Below are positions 55,552 through 63,637 of a stretch of 64,000 bases of DNA, one piece after another. Origin of the DNA: Catenovulum sediminis. Its GTDB lineage: Bacteria; Pseudomonadota; Gammaproteobacteria; Enterobacterales; Alteromonadaceae. Numbering within the stretch: the stretch's first letter is position 1; each line of letters starts with the position of its first letter. Below the pieces are notes generated by a model. That model was not told the origin of the DNA and did no database searches. It was given only the letters and a program-made list of their open reading frames with translations. The stretch lies in NCBI RefSeq assembly GCF_007289895.1, contig NZ_CP041661.1, positions 372,001 through 436,000 of the forward strand. The letters run 5' to 3'. A program made the translations under genes and the position numbers.

Positions 55552-56928
55552 ATTAAAGATTATGCCTTTGGCAATGCATTGGGGAATAGCATTGTTGAGG
55601 GGATGAGTGCTAAACCAACTTCTAAAACTCAAGCTAAAAAAACTGCTGAAGAAGCATACACAAATGCGATTCAATCGGGTGCTTCAGAAAAAGAGGCAAC
55701 CTATGCAGCGGCTAAAGCGGTTGCTGAACAAAACGGTGGCACAATTTCGAATGGTGGTTCAGGTGGCAACAGTAACTCAGGCGGTTCGGGGTCGTCAGGT
55801 AGCGGCCCTAAATTAAACGGAAGTATTGTTGGAGTTGATGAAACCAAAGGGTTTTATTTATCCAATGGTTCAGACAATGCCTTTTTCAACTACGGTGATG
55901 GTGTGCTTAACCATGTGGCTGATTTCTTGAAAGGCAGTCCTGCAGCAGGACTTGCCTATAAATTTGCGTTTACTAGTGTTCAAGGCAATCAACGAATTGA
56001 AGCGTCCTATCAAGCAGGCATAGCCAGAGGAATTCATAACTACAACGTCGGCAAAGCTAACCGGGTTACTACAGGCAATATCATTGATATGAATGATTCT
56101 GCTACACGAATGGCCTTTGCACGAAATGAAGGGATGAAAACAACACGCGAGTTGCAAGCCGTTTCATTACAGTTGGTTGGTGGAATTGCAACACTACCGA
56201 GTTTGGTGACGGGCATTGGTGCTTTAGGAAACTTGGCGCTTCGTGGAATGGTCAATTTGGTACCTCAAGTCGGGCATGGGTTAATGACATTGGGCAGAGC
56301 CAGCGTAAATCTTGCCGATGATATGGTTTTACATGCAGGCACTTACGCAAGAAGCGCGATTTGGCAGGCTAATCCATTGAGCTTAGCTCAAACTGAAATA
56401 ACAAAAGTTGCATTAAGAAAAGTTGCGTTACAAGCAGGTCAAAATGCTAGAGTTGGATTAACAGGTGCGGCAGGATCACTCAATACCCAACTCGGGAACT
56501 TGGCGGCAAAAGAGACATTTATTTCAATGATGCAATCAGGCAGCGTCAATGGAGCGACTAACCTTGCGGCTGATGTGCTCTATCACCGAGGTTTAGATGG
56601 CGCAAATCCGTTCAAATCTTTCACGACTGGATTTTTGGGCGGAATGATAGGTGGGAGAACTACTAATCCAGCTCTTGGTGGTCTATTGGGGAGTGGCTTT
56701 ACTGAATTTTTTGATCAAAGTTGGGACTCGATAAAATATGAAGAGAACCGTTATAGTGGTCGCGATATTGTTTTAGCTGGAGGTTTTGGTTCTATTGCTG
56801 GCCATGGCGCGAGTAAGCTGTTTTCCAATTCAAATTGGGTGCCAAAAAATTTAGGTGCATCAGCCGATGATTGGGTAAGTAACCTATGGGGTAACTATTC
56901 GAATAACATATTTTCAGGTTATTGGTAA
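55552..56928 (+). CDS. Orphan toxin C-terminal cassette 3
   Basis: The frame opens after a stop and reads IKDYAFGNALGNSIVEGMSA; no core gene precedes it and the only starts are weak internal ones. About 900 bp (55608-56506) are nearly identical to cassette 1 (offset 4902 bp, one base difference noticed), covering the Gly/Ser linker and most of the C-terminal region. The final 140 residues then diverge (AAKETFISMMQSGS...) although they stay related (SNWVPKNLGASADDW). This is a variant tip on the same pre-toxin region. Its immunity gene follows 5 bp later. Confidence 0.6.
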   Translation: MKDYAFGNALGNSIVEGMSAKPTSKTQAKKTAEEAYTNAIQSGASEKEATYAAAKAVAEQNGGTISNGGSGGNSNSGGSGSSGSGPKLNGSIVGVDETKGFYLSNGSDNAFFNYGDGVLNHVADFLKGSPAAGLAYKFAFTSVQGNQRIEASYQAGIARGIHNYNVGKANRVTTGNIIDMNDSATRMAFARNEGMKTTRELQAVSLQLVGGIATLPSLVTGIGALGNLALRGMVNLVPQVGHGLMTLGRASVNLADDMVLHAGTYARSAIWQANPLSLAQTEITKVALRKVALQAGQNARVGLTGAAGSLNTQLGNLAAKETFISMMQSGSVNGATNLAADVLYHRGLDGANPFKSFTTGFLGGMIGGRTTNPALGGLLGSGFTEFFDQSWDSIKYEENRYSGRDIVLAGGFGSIAGHGASKLFSNSNWVPKNLGASADDWVSNLWGNYSNNIFSGYW

Positions 56929-56933
56929 GCGCC

Positions 56934-57587
56934 ATGTTTGTTAAACCAAAGATTGAATCCACAACAAAAAGTACAAACCAATATAGACTACACCGATTCA
57001 CATGGTGGCAATGTTTTTTTACTGACCTACCGTTTACGGTCATGATTATTGCCTTATTCTTATTTATGGTTGTCGTCTATGTAAAAACTGGCTATCTAGA
57101 GGTTTTTATAGGCTTTATTGGTATTCTTGCTTTTATGTTAGAAAGAACTAAGTTTTGGTATGAGGGTGGCAAAATTAGGCTTGAGATTGATGATAACGGA
57201 GTTCGACTATCAAATGGCAAGTATTATAAGTGGGGGGAAATAGACAAAGTTGACATCCCCCCCTTGCCTGTTTCTCAATATGGTATGCCTGTACCTAAAT
57301 ACAAGCTTCACTTTAAAGATGGTTATAAATTTTCTATTGATCAGCGTTTAATGGGATATACCGACCTTTATCTGAAATTGTATAGGAGAGGTATAGAAGG
57401 TGCTGGTAAAGCTTTACCAATTTATTTTGTAGATTTATCAAACGGAACAGCCCCAGGTGGATTAAAACCTAAACCTGTTGCTATCTATTATCCCGATAAA
57501 AACATTGAAGTTCCAACGGAACCCAAAAATAGTGCAAATGTACGCCGCAAGAGAAGGAAACCAGCGTCAAGAAAAAAAGGCAGGTAA
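56934..57587 (+). CDS. Immunity-like membrane protein, cassette 3
   Basis: ATG at 56934 is 5 bp after the toxin stop. The 217-residue protein parallels the cassette 1 partner: two N-terminal membrane segments (VMIIALFLFMVVVYV, VFIGFIGILAFML), VDIPPLPVSQYGMPVPKY and the identical basic end. The N-terminal half differs more, matching the divergence of the toxin tip, as expected for specificity change. Confidence 0.65.
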   Translation: MFVKPKIESTTKSTNQYRLHRFTWWQCFFTDLPFTVMIIALFLFMVVVYVKTGYLEVFIGFIGILAFMLERTKFWYEGGKIRLEIDDNGVRLSNGKYYKWGEIDKVDIPPLPVSQYGMPVPKYKLHFKDGYKFSIDQRLMGYTDLYLKLYRRGIEGAGKALPIYFVDLSNGTAPGGLKPKPVAIYYPDKNIEVPTEPKNSANVRRKRRKPASRKKGR

Positions 57588-57607
57588 TCTGTAACAGGCA
57601 TACTTAA

Positions 57608-58765
57608 AGAACAATAAAATCAATAGATTATGCATTTGGCAATGCATTGGGGAATAGTATTGTTGAGGGGATGAGTGCTGAAAAAGATTTAACGGCAGCA
57701 GAGCAAAAAGCCATTAGTGACAAAGCTAATAAGTTAATCAATTTAGATAAGCTCGGTAATATTGATGAGCCAATGGCAGATATCGCAAAAACTACGACTG
57801 CTGGCGCGGAAAAAGAATCAACAAACAGCATCAACAAAACTGGCCGAGCGCAACGAGACAAATTTGATGCTGATTTTGAAGTGGCTCAGGTTGTTAGAGA
57901 GCAAAAAGAAAGCCAAAGACGAAGTGATACAGTTTCGTATAAACAAAGCTTAGATACAGATTTGGGCACGAAAAAAGTTGGAGTCCCTTTGCTTGATGAG
58001 TGGGTATACCAAAATACGTTTAAGCCAGAAATTCCACTGCCTGATATGCTGAAAAACGGATTTGATCTAGAAAGCAGCATATTCTTGGGTACGGATTGGA
58101 CTGATATGAGCTACGCTGCAACTCCTGGCCCTTGGCGTGATGAATTTATATTTGGTGGGCAGAAAACTAATGGATGGATCGGTAGCGCGCAACAATCAGT
58201 TGGTGGAGCAGGCCGTTTAGCCGACTTCTTAGAATATGGTGCACCGAACTCTCTGTATTTAGGGAACATTAAAGTTCTTGGTGGGCTTGATATTAACGTT
58301 ACTCCCATGATAGAGGGTTGGCGTTTCGATGCGTCGATAGCTTCTAATTCCGATAAATTGATGAATTCGACTCCCCTTGTATCAGGCATTAACAATATTG
58401 CTGACAAAACTGGTAAAGGCCTGAATTTTATTGCTCCAGTTCTGTCTTATGTTGCGGCAGAAGATTATGGAAATGCCACTACTGGAACAGGTATTCAACA
58501 AAGCGTTTATGATAATAAGGTTAGAGTTGATGCCGCAATGGCATTTGTTGCACTTACTCCTGCAGCACCTTTGACTGCAGGGTATGGGGTGTTAGATTTG
58601 GCCTACAGTTTCTTACCTGTTTATACAGCAAAACACGGCCCTTATAAAGGCGAAGCAATTGAGGGTGGGTGGCACAATGCATACCAACGAGAAGTCGATC
58701 AGTATGTTGATCTACTCGATAGTGGTGAAGAACTTATTCGACCAAACAGTATTTACCATTGGTAA
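57608..58765 (+). CDS. Orphan toxin C-terminal cassette 4
   Basis: It begins with the same flank and junction as cassette 2 (SIDYAFGNALGNSIVEGMSA, then EKDLTAAEQKAISDKANKL), with about 90 near-identical residues. It then diverges into a different 270-residue tip with one GPW motif (ATPGPWRDEF) and hydrophobic stretches (AAMAFVALTPAAPLTAGYGV). No start codon of quality is present, so it needs recombination onto a core gene to be made. A membrane immunity gene follows. Confidence 0.6.
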   Translation, partial: RTIKSIDYAFGNALGNSIVEGMSAEKDLTAAEQKAISDKANKLINLDKLGNIDEPMADIAKTTTAGAEKESTNSINKTGRAQRDKFDADFEVAQVVREQKESQRRSDTVSYKQSLDTDLGTKKVGVPLLDEWVYQNTFKPEIPLPDMLKNGFDLESSIFLGTDWTDMSYAATPGPWRDEFIFGGQKTNGWIGSAQQSVGGAGRLADFLEYGAPNSLYLGNIKVLGGLDINVTPMIEGWRFDASIASNSDKLMNSTPLVSGINNIADKTGKGLNFIAPVLSYVAAEDYGNATTGTGIQQSVYDNKVRVDAAMAFVALTPAAPLTAGYGVLDLAYSFLPVYTAKHGPYKGEAIEGGWHNAYQREVDQYVDLLDSGEELIRPNSIYHW

Positions 58766-58776
58766 TTGGAGTTGGG

Positions 58777-59220
58777 ATGTTGTCATTTATACGTAGTTAT
58801 TACATCTACCTATATTATTGGGCTGGCATGCGAGATAGAAGAAATTTAGTTGATAAGAATAAAAAAAAACATGATGGGGTTATGGGGATTTTTGTTGTTT
58901 CTTTTCTCCATATTTCATTACAACTACTGCTTATATATGATCTGTATAGTTATTTCTTTCCGACAACAGCGACAGCATTCTATGAATACTTGTTGCACAT
59001 TTTAGGAAAAATAAAAACACATAAGGGAATAGTAAATTCAGGGTTTGTGTTGTTGACCCTTATATTATCGTTGGTCATAGCTTATGGATTGTGTTGTTTC
59101 CGAGTACCCAAAAGCAGTATACCAGAGCGTTTAAATAAACACTCTTTTTTGCGCAATCATTCATACTGGAAAGAATTTGCATTGGTCATTGTTTATATAT
59201 TGTTCATTCGCGCTATTTAA
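58777..59220 (+). CDS. Immunity-like membrane protein, cassette 4
   Basis: ATG at 58777 has GGAG 5 bp upstream; upstream in-frame TTG codons are less likely. The 147-residue protein has three membrane segments and is homologous to the orphan at 55083 (KTHKG-VN and SSIPERL motifs). Confidence 0.65.
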   Translation: MLSFIRSYYIYLYYWAGMRDRRNLVDKNKKKHDGVMGIFVVSFLHISLQLLLIYDLYSYFFPTTATAFYEYLLHILGKIKTHKGIVNSGFVLLTLILSLVIAYGLCCFRVPKSSIPERLNKHSFLRNHSYWKEFALVIVYILFIRAI

Positions 59221-59245
59221 ATACAGAAAACAGGTGACTGACTAA

Positions 59246-59539
59246 TTTGGCAATGCATTGGGCAATAGCATTGTTGAGGGGATGAAATCGGATAGTAGTA
59301 GCAAGGCTGCTGCAAAAATCCAAGAAATCCAGAATAGTAATGCTGATGACACAACGAAAAAACTAGCCATTCAAAAAGTTTATGAAGAAGAAGGTGTCGT
59401 ATTTGGGGATATATCAGATGACACTGGCTCGTCAGGCGGAAGCGGTAAGCGTGGATTTAGTGGTATTCACGGTGCTTACGACAATGATGGGCACGTTCAC
59501 GTTACCAGAACGGTATTAATTTCATTATTTGATTTTTAG
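59246..59539 (+). pseudogene. Truncated toxin C-terminal cassette 5
   Basis: The frame opens at FGNALGNSIVEGM (59246-59284) and then departs into a new helical stretch (SKAAAKIQEIQNSNADDTTK) and a short Gly/Ser linker. It ends after 98 codons (VHVTRTVLISLFDF), too short for a toxin tip, with no immunity gene. It marks the right end of the array. Confidence 0.55.
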
Positions 59540-59620
59540 CGCATCTGAGTTAGATAGAAGCGTATGACTTTAGCTGTTAAACTATTCAATATGAGAGTAA
59601 GTAATCAACAAGGTGGCACA

Positions 59621-59857
59621 ATGGATATTACCATTCACGGCACAGCAGCAGAAATGATCCAAAATGAAATGTCTTTAGGTGGGTATAAATCGCCTGAGGA
59701 TGTGATTTATGAAGCGTTTGAAGCACTGGTTAAACAGAAGATCAGCGATAGCATTGATGAAGGTTTAGCCGACATTGAAGCTGGGCGCGCCATGGAAATC
59801 ACCCCTGATAATATTAAATCTGTACTTGATAAGCCTTTAGACGCATGGCAAAAATAG
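59621..59857 (+). CDS. parD: ParD-type antitoxin
   Basis: ATG at 59621 has AAGGTGG 5 bp upstream; a longer frame to 59564 is unlikely. The 78-residue protein has a ribbon-helix-helix start (MDITIHGTAAEMIQNEMSLG) with YKSPEDVIYEAFEALVK, and an acidic toxin-binding tail (IDEGLADIEAGRAMEITPD). It overlaps the toxin start by 13 bp, as usual for parDE. Confidence 0.85.
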   Translation: MDITIHGTAAEMIQNEMSLGGYKSPEDVIYEAFEALVKQKISDSIDEGLADIEAGRAMEITPDNIKSVLDKPLDAWQK

Positions 59858-60144
59858 TACTTTCGTTGAAAGCGAGGCGAGATTTGGATGCAATTGAAAA
59901 ATATATTGCAGAAGATAACCCAAGCAGGGCTCGAAGCTATATTGAAGAGCTGTTGCAACATTGCTACGACTCAATTGCATCTTTTCCATATGCCTTTCCG
60001 TTGACGGGTAAACTTGATATTCGTTGTTTTCCATATCAAAAATACAATGTGTATTACCGCTATGATGAAACTCAAGATGCGGTACATATCGCGCATATTT
60101 TAAACAGTGCTCAGATGAAAAATCTTGTTTTGAGAAAAATCTAA
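59845..60144 (+). CDS. parE: ParE/RelE-family toxin
   Basis: A 99-residue toxin with the family pattern LSLKARRDLDAIEKYIAEDN, ARSYIEELLQHCYDSIASFP and YNVYYRYDETQDAVHIAHIL. ParE toxins poison gyrase. The pair is intact and probably stabilises the replicon or this island. It lies just right of the toxin cassettes. Confidence 0.88.
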   Translation: MAKIVLSLKARRDLDAIEKYIAEDNPSRARSYIEELLQHCYDSIASFPYAFPLTGKLDIRCFPYQKYNVYYRYDETQDAVHIAHILNSAQMKNLVLRKI

Positions 60145-60190
60145 GCCCTCCAAAAAGAATCAATGATCTTTTTTTGTGTCCTCTTCATTT

Positions 60191-60308
60191 CTATAGTTGC
60201 TTTGCTTTTGCGACTATTTCATCTAACAACGCAACCATATTATGTTGATTAACCCAGGTCACTTTGCCAGCTTTAACATCATTAAGGCCAGCTTCAATGC
60301 CAGGCTTT
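60191..60308 (-). pseudogene. 3' fragment of an antitoxin gene
   Basis: Reading leftward gives KPGIEAGLNDVKAGKVTWVN followed by a helical end and stop. The IEAGL-DVxAG pattern resembles ParD-type antitoxin C termini. The 5' part is replaced by an IS3 left end at 60327. Confidence 0.45.
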
Positions 60309-60326
60309 TAGTGCGTCATATGAATT

Positions 60327-60393
60327 TGTAATGGTCTAATACAACTGTAGAGATTTATAGCTTACAATTAGCGAAACCTTAAAGGTATAAAAA
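60327..60393 (+). mobile_element. Left end of an IS3 copy 2-type element, split by IS66
   Basis: TGTAATGGTCTAATACAACT and following bases match the left end at 43232. It is interrupted after TATAAAAA by IS66 copy 2 and resumes at 62779 with the OrfA start (ATGACCAGAAAAAC), so IS66 landed in an older IS3. Confidence 0.85.
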
Positions 60394-60418
60394 GTAAGCG
60401 CTCAATGAACCTACGGGG

Positions 60419-61990
60419 CTAGCTTTCTTTATTTTCGGCTTTAAAATTCCATGGCAGGAGCCTTTCTAACTTTTCAACCGTATCTGCGTATGGTAAGGCT
60501 TTGAATACCGCATTTAAATAGTGATACGGCTCAAGTCCATTAAGCTTAGCCGTTTCTATCAAGCTATAGTGTATTCCACTCGCATGCGCACCAGCGGGAC
60601 TATCTGCAAATAACCAAGCTTTTCTGCCAACAGCAAACGGGCGGATCGCATTTTCTGCTAGGATATTGCTGATATTTAATCGGCCATCTTTACAGTAAAC
60701 CGTTAATTTGTCCCATTGGTTGTGTAAGTAAGTCATTGCTGTGCCCGTTAAACTGTCTTTGACTACTTTGGGGCGCTGCACGTCTAACCACTTTTTCAAC
60801 TTGTTCAGAACAGGCACGCTTTGCGCTTGACGCGCTTGGTATTTCCCATCAGCACTCAATGATTTTATATTACGCTCTATCACATACAACTTGTTGATAT
60901 AGCTGAGTGCCATATCCGCTTTACTGACTTTGGTCTTTTTACTTTTCGGTTGCACGATCTGAGCTTCTTTAAATTTACGCCTTGCATGATCCCAACACCC
61001 TAATGAGGTCAGTTTATATTCTTTGCAGACCGCATTATATCCAGCATATCCATCAGATTGCAGGTAACCTCCCGTGAATCCATCCAGCAGGCGCAAGGGT
61101 ACCTCCTGACTACGCGAAGGATCATATTCAAACAGCACTGATTGTCGATTAGGCTCTCCGCCTAGAGTGACCCACATGTATTTATCACCCGTTGGGGAAG
61201 CGCCTGGTTCTTTGAGTACCTGAATGCGAGTTTCATCCGCCATTATCAGTGGGCCGTTATGTTGATACTCACGGAGTAAATGAATAAGTGGTTGAACTTG
61301 CCTTGCCAACGCGATAACCCAATTCGCTAAGGTCGCCCTTGAGATATCACCACCATAACGGCGGATGATATTTTCTAAACGATACAGTGGCATACCATCC
61401 GCGTATTTCGACACAATCACGTAGGTCATTAAGTTCACACTGCCCATCGCTTTGGCTACAGGGTGTAATGTGACTTCAGCGGCTTTGATAATGCGCTTGT
61501 CTTGTTCATCTTTAAACACGGCTTTTTCTTGCATGTATTCCAGCACACGCACTTGAGCAGGGATGATGTCTAGCTCTTCTCGGACTTTTACAAAGAAGGT
61601 ATCAATGGCACCGGCTTTGTCTTTTTCAGATAAATAAGCGAATACTTGTTCGCGTGGTAATTTATCAGAGAAAGGTTTACGCCCTGTTTTGGTTTTTGAA
61701 GCGGTATCAGGTAAAAGCAGTTCTTCTTGCTCTGGCTCTGCGGTGATTTCAGCTTCGTTAAACAAGTTACCTTGCTCAGCTGTGGTTTGTTCACTGCTAG
61801 ACCCAAAACGTTTTTGGTTAGCAAGGTTGAGGTATTCTTCTAACAAAGCGATACGCTGTTGTTGCCAAGCAATCACTTCTGATTTTTTGTCGATAATGTC
61901 GTCTTTTTCAGACAGCAAGGCTGCCATCTCAGTCGTAGTTTCGACAGATGTAGAAGCTTGATTTGATTGAGCTTTGGGCGACATTTTCAT
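60419..61990 (-). CDS. tnpC: IS66 transposase TnpC (copy 2)
   Basis: The 523-residue product is identical to that of copy 1 at 48825, with all DDE acids present. Intact. Confidence 0.95.
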   Translation of the reverse strand: MKMSPKAQSNQASTSVETTTEMAALLSEKDDIIDKKSEVIAWQQQRIALLEEYLNLANQKRFGSSSEQTTAEQGNLFNEAEITAEPEQEELLLPDTASKTKTGRKPFSDKLPREQVFAYLSEKDKAGAIDTFFVKVREELDIIPAQVRVLEYMQEKAVFKDEQDKRIIKAAEVTLHPVAKAMGSVNLMTYVIVSKYADGMPLYRLENIIRRYGGDISRATLANWVIALARQVQPLIHLLREYQHNGPLIMADETRIQVLKEPGASPTGDKYMWVTLGGEPNRQSVLFEYDPSRSQEVPLRLLDGFTGGYLQSDGYAGYNAVCKEYKLTSLGCWDHARRKFKEAQIVQPKSKKTKVSKADMALSYINKLYVIERNIKSLSADGKYQARQAQSVPVLNKLKKWLDVQRPKVVKDSLTGTAMTYLHNQWDKLTVYCKDGRLNISNILAENAIRPFAVGRKAWLFADSPAGAHASGIHYSLIETAKLNGLEPYHYLNAVFKALPYADTVEKLERLLPWNFKAENKES

Positions 61991-62025
61991 GGCGGGTATT
62001 ATAGCAAAGTGAGCGTCAAAAAGCC

Positions 62026-62391
62026 CTAAAAAACAGCCTCATAATGAAGTTTTTTATGGCCTTGCATAGCACTAATATCATAGCCATCGAGTAACCAATT
62101 TATCTGCTGTCCGGTTAAAGTTATCATCTCTTCATTGTTGCGTGGCCACTGGAATTTTTCTTCGGCTAAACTCTTGTAATAGAGCACGAAACCGTTGTTT
62201 TCCCAAAAGAGGCACTTTATTTTATTACGCTGGCGATTGGTGAAGGCGTATAAGTGACCTTCAAATGGATTGTGGCCAAGCTCACATTCAATAATGGCAG
62301 ATAACCCGCGAAAGGATTTTCTAAAATCAACGGGCTGACAATAAAGGTAGACTTGTGTCAGTGAGATGTTGGGGCGCATCACTTGGTTCAT
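62026..62391 (-). CDS. tnpB: IS66 accessory protein TnpB (copy 2)
   Basis: The 121-residue product is identical to copy 1 at 48424 and intact. Confidence 0.93.
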   Translation of the reverse strand: MNQVMRPNISLTQVYLYCQPVDFRKSFRGLSAIIECELGHNPFEGHLYAFTNRQRNKIKCLFWENNGFVLYYKSLAEEKFQWPRNNEEMITLTGQQINWLLDGYDISAMQGHKKLHYEAVF

Positions 62392-62696
62392 GACAACACC
62401 TGGGCCAACTGTTTAACCAGCTCAAGGTTTTGGTGTGTAATACCACTGACCTTGAGGCCGTTATTCAGATGAACGCTCAGTGGTTGACTGGTTGTATAGC
62501 TTTCCATGACTTGGACACGAGCAAATCCGTTGGTCACGGAATTAACATGGCTGGGTAAGTTAGCCAATTTATGCTTATGATAGCTTAAGCCGTTTTGACA
62601 TAAATTATGCTGACGACAATAAGCCGCTTGAGTAAGCCCTGATGCTTGCCATTGTTCGATATGTGTTTGCCAGTATTCTTGTTTAGCGGTGAGCAT
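62388..62696 (-). CDS. tnpA: IS66 accessory protein TnpA (copy 2)
   Basis: The 102-residue product is identical to copy 1 at 48119 and intact; it overlaps tnpB by 4 bp. Confidence 0.9.
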   Translation of the reverse strand: MLTAKQEYWQTHIEQWQASGLTQAAYCRQHNLCQNGLSYHKHKLANLPSHVNSVTNGFARVQVMESYTTSQPLSVHLNNGLKVSGITHQNLELVKQLAQVLS

Positions 62697-62778
62697 GTTA
62701 TTTCCTCGCGTGAATGATGAGGAAATTATGCGGCTCTGAGATCTCGAAAGTAAGAACGTTAGTTCATTAGGCGCTTAC

Positions 62779-62890
62779 TATAAAAATGACCAGAAAAACA
62801 AAAGTTATAGTTAGCGAAAATACAACACCATTATCCAACCTGTGGCACAGAGTATAAATCTTACAACACGCCTTATGTCGGAGACGTTGA
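62779..62890 (+). mobile_element. Scrambled remainder of the IS66-interrupted IS3 copy
   Basis: After the IS66 duplication come the OrfA start, then with internal deletions ACACCATTATCCAACCT and TATGTCGG, both matching the OrfB part of the element at 43232 (around 43895 and 43978). The remainder is degenerate and non-coding. Confidence 0.7.
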
Positions 62891-62945
62891 AAAAGCTAAA
62901 AAGTTGCTAAGTGAACTGGAGGATTGGTTGTGGCTGAGCAATTAA
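62880..62945 (+). pseudogene. C-terminal tail of a possible HigB/RelE-like toxin
   Basis: The frame from the IS3 remnant runs into GDVEKAKKLLSELEDWLW and stops at 62945, overlapping the start of the antitoxin-like gene. The helical, charged end resembles addiction-module killer proteins encoded just before their antidote. It is only a tail, so the call is tentative. Confidence 0.3.
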
Positions 62946-63238
62946 CGGAATTTAATCCATTTGAATTTATGGAAACTCAAGAAGAAATCAACCAATTTCT
63001 ATTAGAGTGTTACCAAGATGATGACCCAAACACGTTTGTAACTGCACTTGGGCAATTAGTTAAACTACATGGTGTTACTAGCGTTGCTGAAAAGGCGGGT
63101 TTAAATCGAGACAGTATGTACAAAACCTTTAATGGTAAAACTCAACCAAAAAATGGGGAATTTATTAGTAATCAATCAGTTATAGACTGGCTAAATGGTT
63201 GGGGTGCAGAGCAGGAGAAACCATGCCCAGAGAAGTGA
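62930..63238 (+). CDS. Antitoxin-like protein, apparently a chimera of two antitoxin types
   Basis: GTG at 62930 has GGAGG about 10 bp upstream (TTG at 62924 is an alternative). Residues 25-75 resemble HigA-like addiction-module antidotes (FVTALGQLVKLHGVTSVAEK and AGLNRDSMYKTFNG). After KPKNGEF-like QPKNGEF the sequence switches to SVIDWLNGWGAEQEKPCPEK, which is the usual C terminus of ParD-type antitoxins sitting before parE. A parE start overlaps its end. This suggests deletion fused two antitoxin genes. Confidence 0.5.
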   Translation: MAEQLTEFNPFEFMETQEEINQFLLECYQDDDPNTFVTALGQLVKLHGVTSVAEKAGLNRDSMYKTFNGKTQPKNGEFISNQSVIDWLNGWGAEQEKPCPEK

Positions 63239-63306
63239 TCTGGTTACCGGATGCAGTAAAAGACGTAATGCGTTTACGACAGTTTATCCATCGTGCCATG
63301 AAGTAA
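63223..63306 (+). pseudogene. 5' fragment of a parE toxin gene
   Basis: The frame reads MPREVIWLPDAVKDVMRLRQ then FIHRAMK and stops. The opening is a standard ParE N terminus (LPDAVKDVMRLRQFI), but the remaining two-thirds are missing. The break lies just before TGTCTAATATTTAGAC at 63310, possibly the end of a transposon carrying the next gene. Confidence 0.55.
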
Positions 63307-63637
63307 ATCTGTCTAATATTTAGACAGAAGAATAAAGCTCTAGGGACTGATATTTGACTAATTTTCTTCATTTCAATGGGAAGTAAATTAGTCAAATATT
63401 GATCTTGTGAAGTAATTTAATCAATTATTGCTTGTTACAAGCGTGCTTTAACCTGGTTTTAGCATGATCAAGCGAATAGGGCGCTATGTAACAAAAGTAT
63501 TGTTTCCAGCTGGATATAACAGCAGGTTGAAGCAGCTCTCATATATTAAAGTAAAATCTACATATCTTTAAGCTTAAAAAATTGACATATCGAAAGATTC
63601 GACTTTACTCATGTAGGAGTGTTCAAATTCGGGTGGG
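63307..63637. other. Non-coding gap, possible left end of a TniA/Tn7-like transposon
   Basis: It contains the near-palindrome GTCTAATATTTAGAC at 63311 and an inverted repeat ATATTTGACTAATTT (63350) / AAATTAGTCAAATAT (about 63386). Several related TTTGACTAAT-like sequences suggest transposase-binding sites. I see no gene. Confidence 0.4.

Larger units (their letters stand above)
60394..62778 (-). mobile_element. IS66-family element (copy 2, 2385 bp), 8-bp duplication TATAAAAA
   Basis: Same length, ends and proteins as copy 1 but in the opposite orientation. TATAAAAA occurs at 60386-60393 and 62779-62786. It inserted in a degraded IS3 copy. The two copies form inverted repeats around a 10-kb segment with cassettes 1-5. 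Confidence 0.95.
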
